DNA of 7,753 bases from Gemmatimonadota bacterium (lineage in GTDB: Bacteria > Gemmatimonadota > Gemmatimonadetes > Longimicrobiales > Gaopeijiaceae): assembly GCA_018678395.1 (NCBI GenBank), contig JAHHMJ010000252.1, forward strand, positions 1 to 7,753, written 5' to 3'. The first letter of the stretch is position 1; every line of letters starts with the position of its first letter. The position numbers and the translations under genes were made by a program. Below the pieces are notes generated by a model, which made no database searches, was not told the origin of the DNA, and was given only the letters and a program-made list of their open reading frames with translations. Of the stretch, positions 7,501 through 7,753 are shown in pieces.

Positions 7501-7753
7501 CGGCGCGCACGGGCAGCTCCAGGGACTCGCCGCTCACTGGGAGATCTGGATGTTCGCTCAGGGCGGCATGAGCCCCATGGAGGCGATTCGCTCCGCCACG
7601 ATGCACCCGGCGGCATCGCTCGGCCTGGACGCGGAGCTCGGTTCGCTGGAGGCCGGAAAGCTGGCGGACGTGCTGGTACTCGAGCGCAACCCGCTGGAGG
7701 ACATCCGCAACACCGAGTCCATCGAGTGGGTGATGGTCAACGGGCGCCTGTAC
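4562..7753 (+). CDS. Secreted TolB-like beta-propeller/amidohydrolase fusion, 3' end beyond the right edge
   Basis: There are 1064 residues open to the window edge. The last visible motif, WVMVNGRLY, normally lies close to the family's C-terminus, so only a few tens of residues are probably missing. Residues 1-38 form a signal peptide: basic start, hydrophobic 19-33, likely cut after GSA at 36-38. Residues about 45-635 are a WD40/PD40-type propeller with SPDG-like turns starting near 72, 112, 157, 209, 267, 384, 425, 470, 520 and 562, plus two degenerate ones near 321 and 604. From about 668 comes an amidohydrolase domain: a small beta-sandwich segment (VAFVGGRIIT, then GTIVVEGNRIVAVG), PGIIDAHAHF with H739 and H741, K835 in SVKSY as the possible carbamylated lysine, E862 in VPEGG, H883 in IEHN, H983 in GAHGQ, and the closing segment GSLEAGKLADVLVL. 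It is probably a periplasmic metal-dependent hydrolase of the group that includes imidazolonepropionase- and prolidase-like enzymes. The substrate is unknown. Confidence 0.93.
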   Translation, partial: MKATGRLSRWGRAAWRGGTVLATALAWTAVGAVEPGSAQERDDEGWTIDHTWTDTARVRFTVDEGTWMNVDVSPDGRTIVFDLLGDLYTMPIDGGTATRISGGPAFEFHPRFSPDGSRIAFVSDRDGMNNIWTVAPDGADATQVTAESERDVNSPEWSADGEHLLVRKHFVFSRSLGAGEIWMYHHTGGAGLQVTDRPNEQQDQGEPAVSPDGAWVYYSQDVTPGPLFQYNKDPNPGIYAIRRRHLVTGEQETVTRRPGGSITPMPHPDGRHLAFIRRVREKTVLFLKDLESGAEWPVFDGLEHDMQEAWAIHGPYTRYAWVPGTDHVVIWAQGRIHRIDTATGEATEIPFAADVDIRVQQAVRAPVAVAPDEVDVRMLRHVATSPNGSRVAFSALGRLWVTDADGRGQARRLTSADEIEAFPQWSPDGLSIVYATWDDDELGAIKIVSAAGGEGRAVIDAPGQYSEPSFSPDGTRVVYRRTGGDSRRGTLYTGETGIYTVAVAGGAPIMVRASGSAPFFSPDGERILFEGFDDGAALQSMALDGTEVVTHLRGGQVQDWAVSPDGGWVAFVQGWRTHLARFPRSGRVLNLDAGARGFPVTQISAESGAFLHWSDSETVHWTMGPEYFSRALAESFAFVGGGTEDTVEEPETGGVDLGFTVPADVPTGTVAFVGGRIITAADDPSASGATGGVIDAGTIVVEGNRIVAVGPTDQVSVPEDAHVVDASGKTLMPGIIDAHAHFGSAGGGMTAETDWGFFANLAFGVTTGHDPSNSNQMIFTDGEMVRAGMKLGPRVFSTGSILYGAVTPFRSRTNSYADALMHVRRQKADGAPSVKSYNQRRRDARQWILEAAHDEGINVVPEGGSTLYQNLSQVIDGHTTIEHNLPPGALYEDVLTLWGQTGVAYTPTLGVSYGGISGEYYWYEHTDVWENERLLTFVPRDVVDPRSRRRLKMAGEGDYHHIAVARHVNDLNARGVRTNIGAHGQLQGLAAHWEIWMFAQGGMSPMEAIRSATMHPAASLGLDAELGSLEAGKLADVLVLERNPLEDIRNTESIEWVMVNGRLY

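Overview
The window is G+C-rich DNA, roughly two thirds G+C by eye, with strongly G/C-biased third codon positions. That bias leaves long open frames antisense to the real genes. The gene content is an outer-membrane CBM9/DUF5916 protein and a secreted TolB-propeller/amidohydrolase fusion beside metabolic enzymes. Large paralogous sets of these families are typical of Gemmatimonadota and related high-GC heterotrophs. That assignment is an inference from gene families, not from a marker gene.

Layout: four protein-coding genes fill almost all of the window, arranged around one divergent intergenic region. Leftward from 4363 run an exported alpha/beta hydrolase (3386-4363), a large outer-membrane CBM9-like/DUF5916 protein (633-3248), and the N-terminal 206 residues of a leucine dehydrogenase (1-618, running off the left edge). 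The gaps are 137 and 14 nt, so the last two are very probably cotranscribed; the hydrolase may or may not belong to the same transcript. Rightward from 4562 runs a secreted TolB-like beta-propeller/amidohydrolase of at least 1064 residues, which runs off the right edge probably a few tens of residues before its end. The 198-nt region 4364-4561 must carry the start signals for both directions. It holds a TAGAAT -10-like hexamer and a 6-bp inverted repeat.

How the genes may fit together: three of the four products carry export signals (two signal peptides and one lipoprotein-like or signal-anchor N-terminus), and the fourth is a cytoplasmic NAD-dependent amino-acid dehydrogenase. One reading is envelope hydrolysis of an amide, ester or peptide substrate, passage or sensing through the DUF5916 barrel, and oxidation of branched-chain amino acids inside the cell. 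This is context inference only; no substrate can be read from the sequence.

I saw no tRNA, rRNA, CRISPR array, insertion sequence, phage gene, riboswitch or convincing terminator. I found no clearly new multi-gene system. The most notable points are the apparent 6+6-blade propeller architecture and non-canonical metal-site residues of the amidohydrolase, and the tight coupling of a leucine dehydrogenase to an outer-membrane barrel gene.
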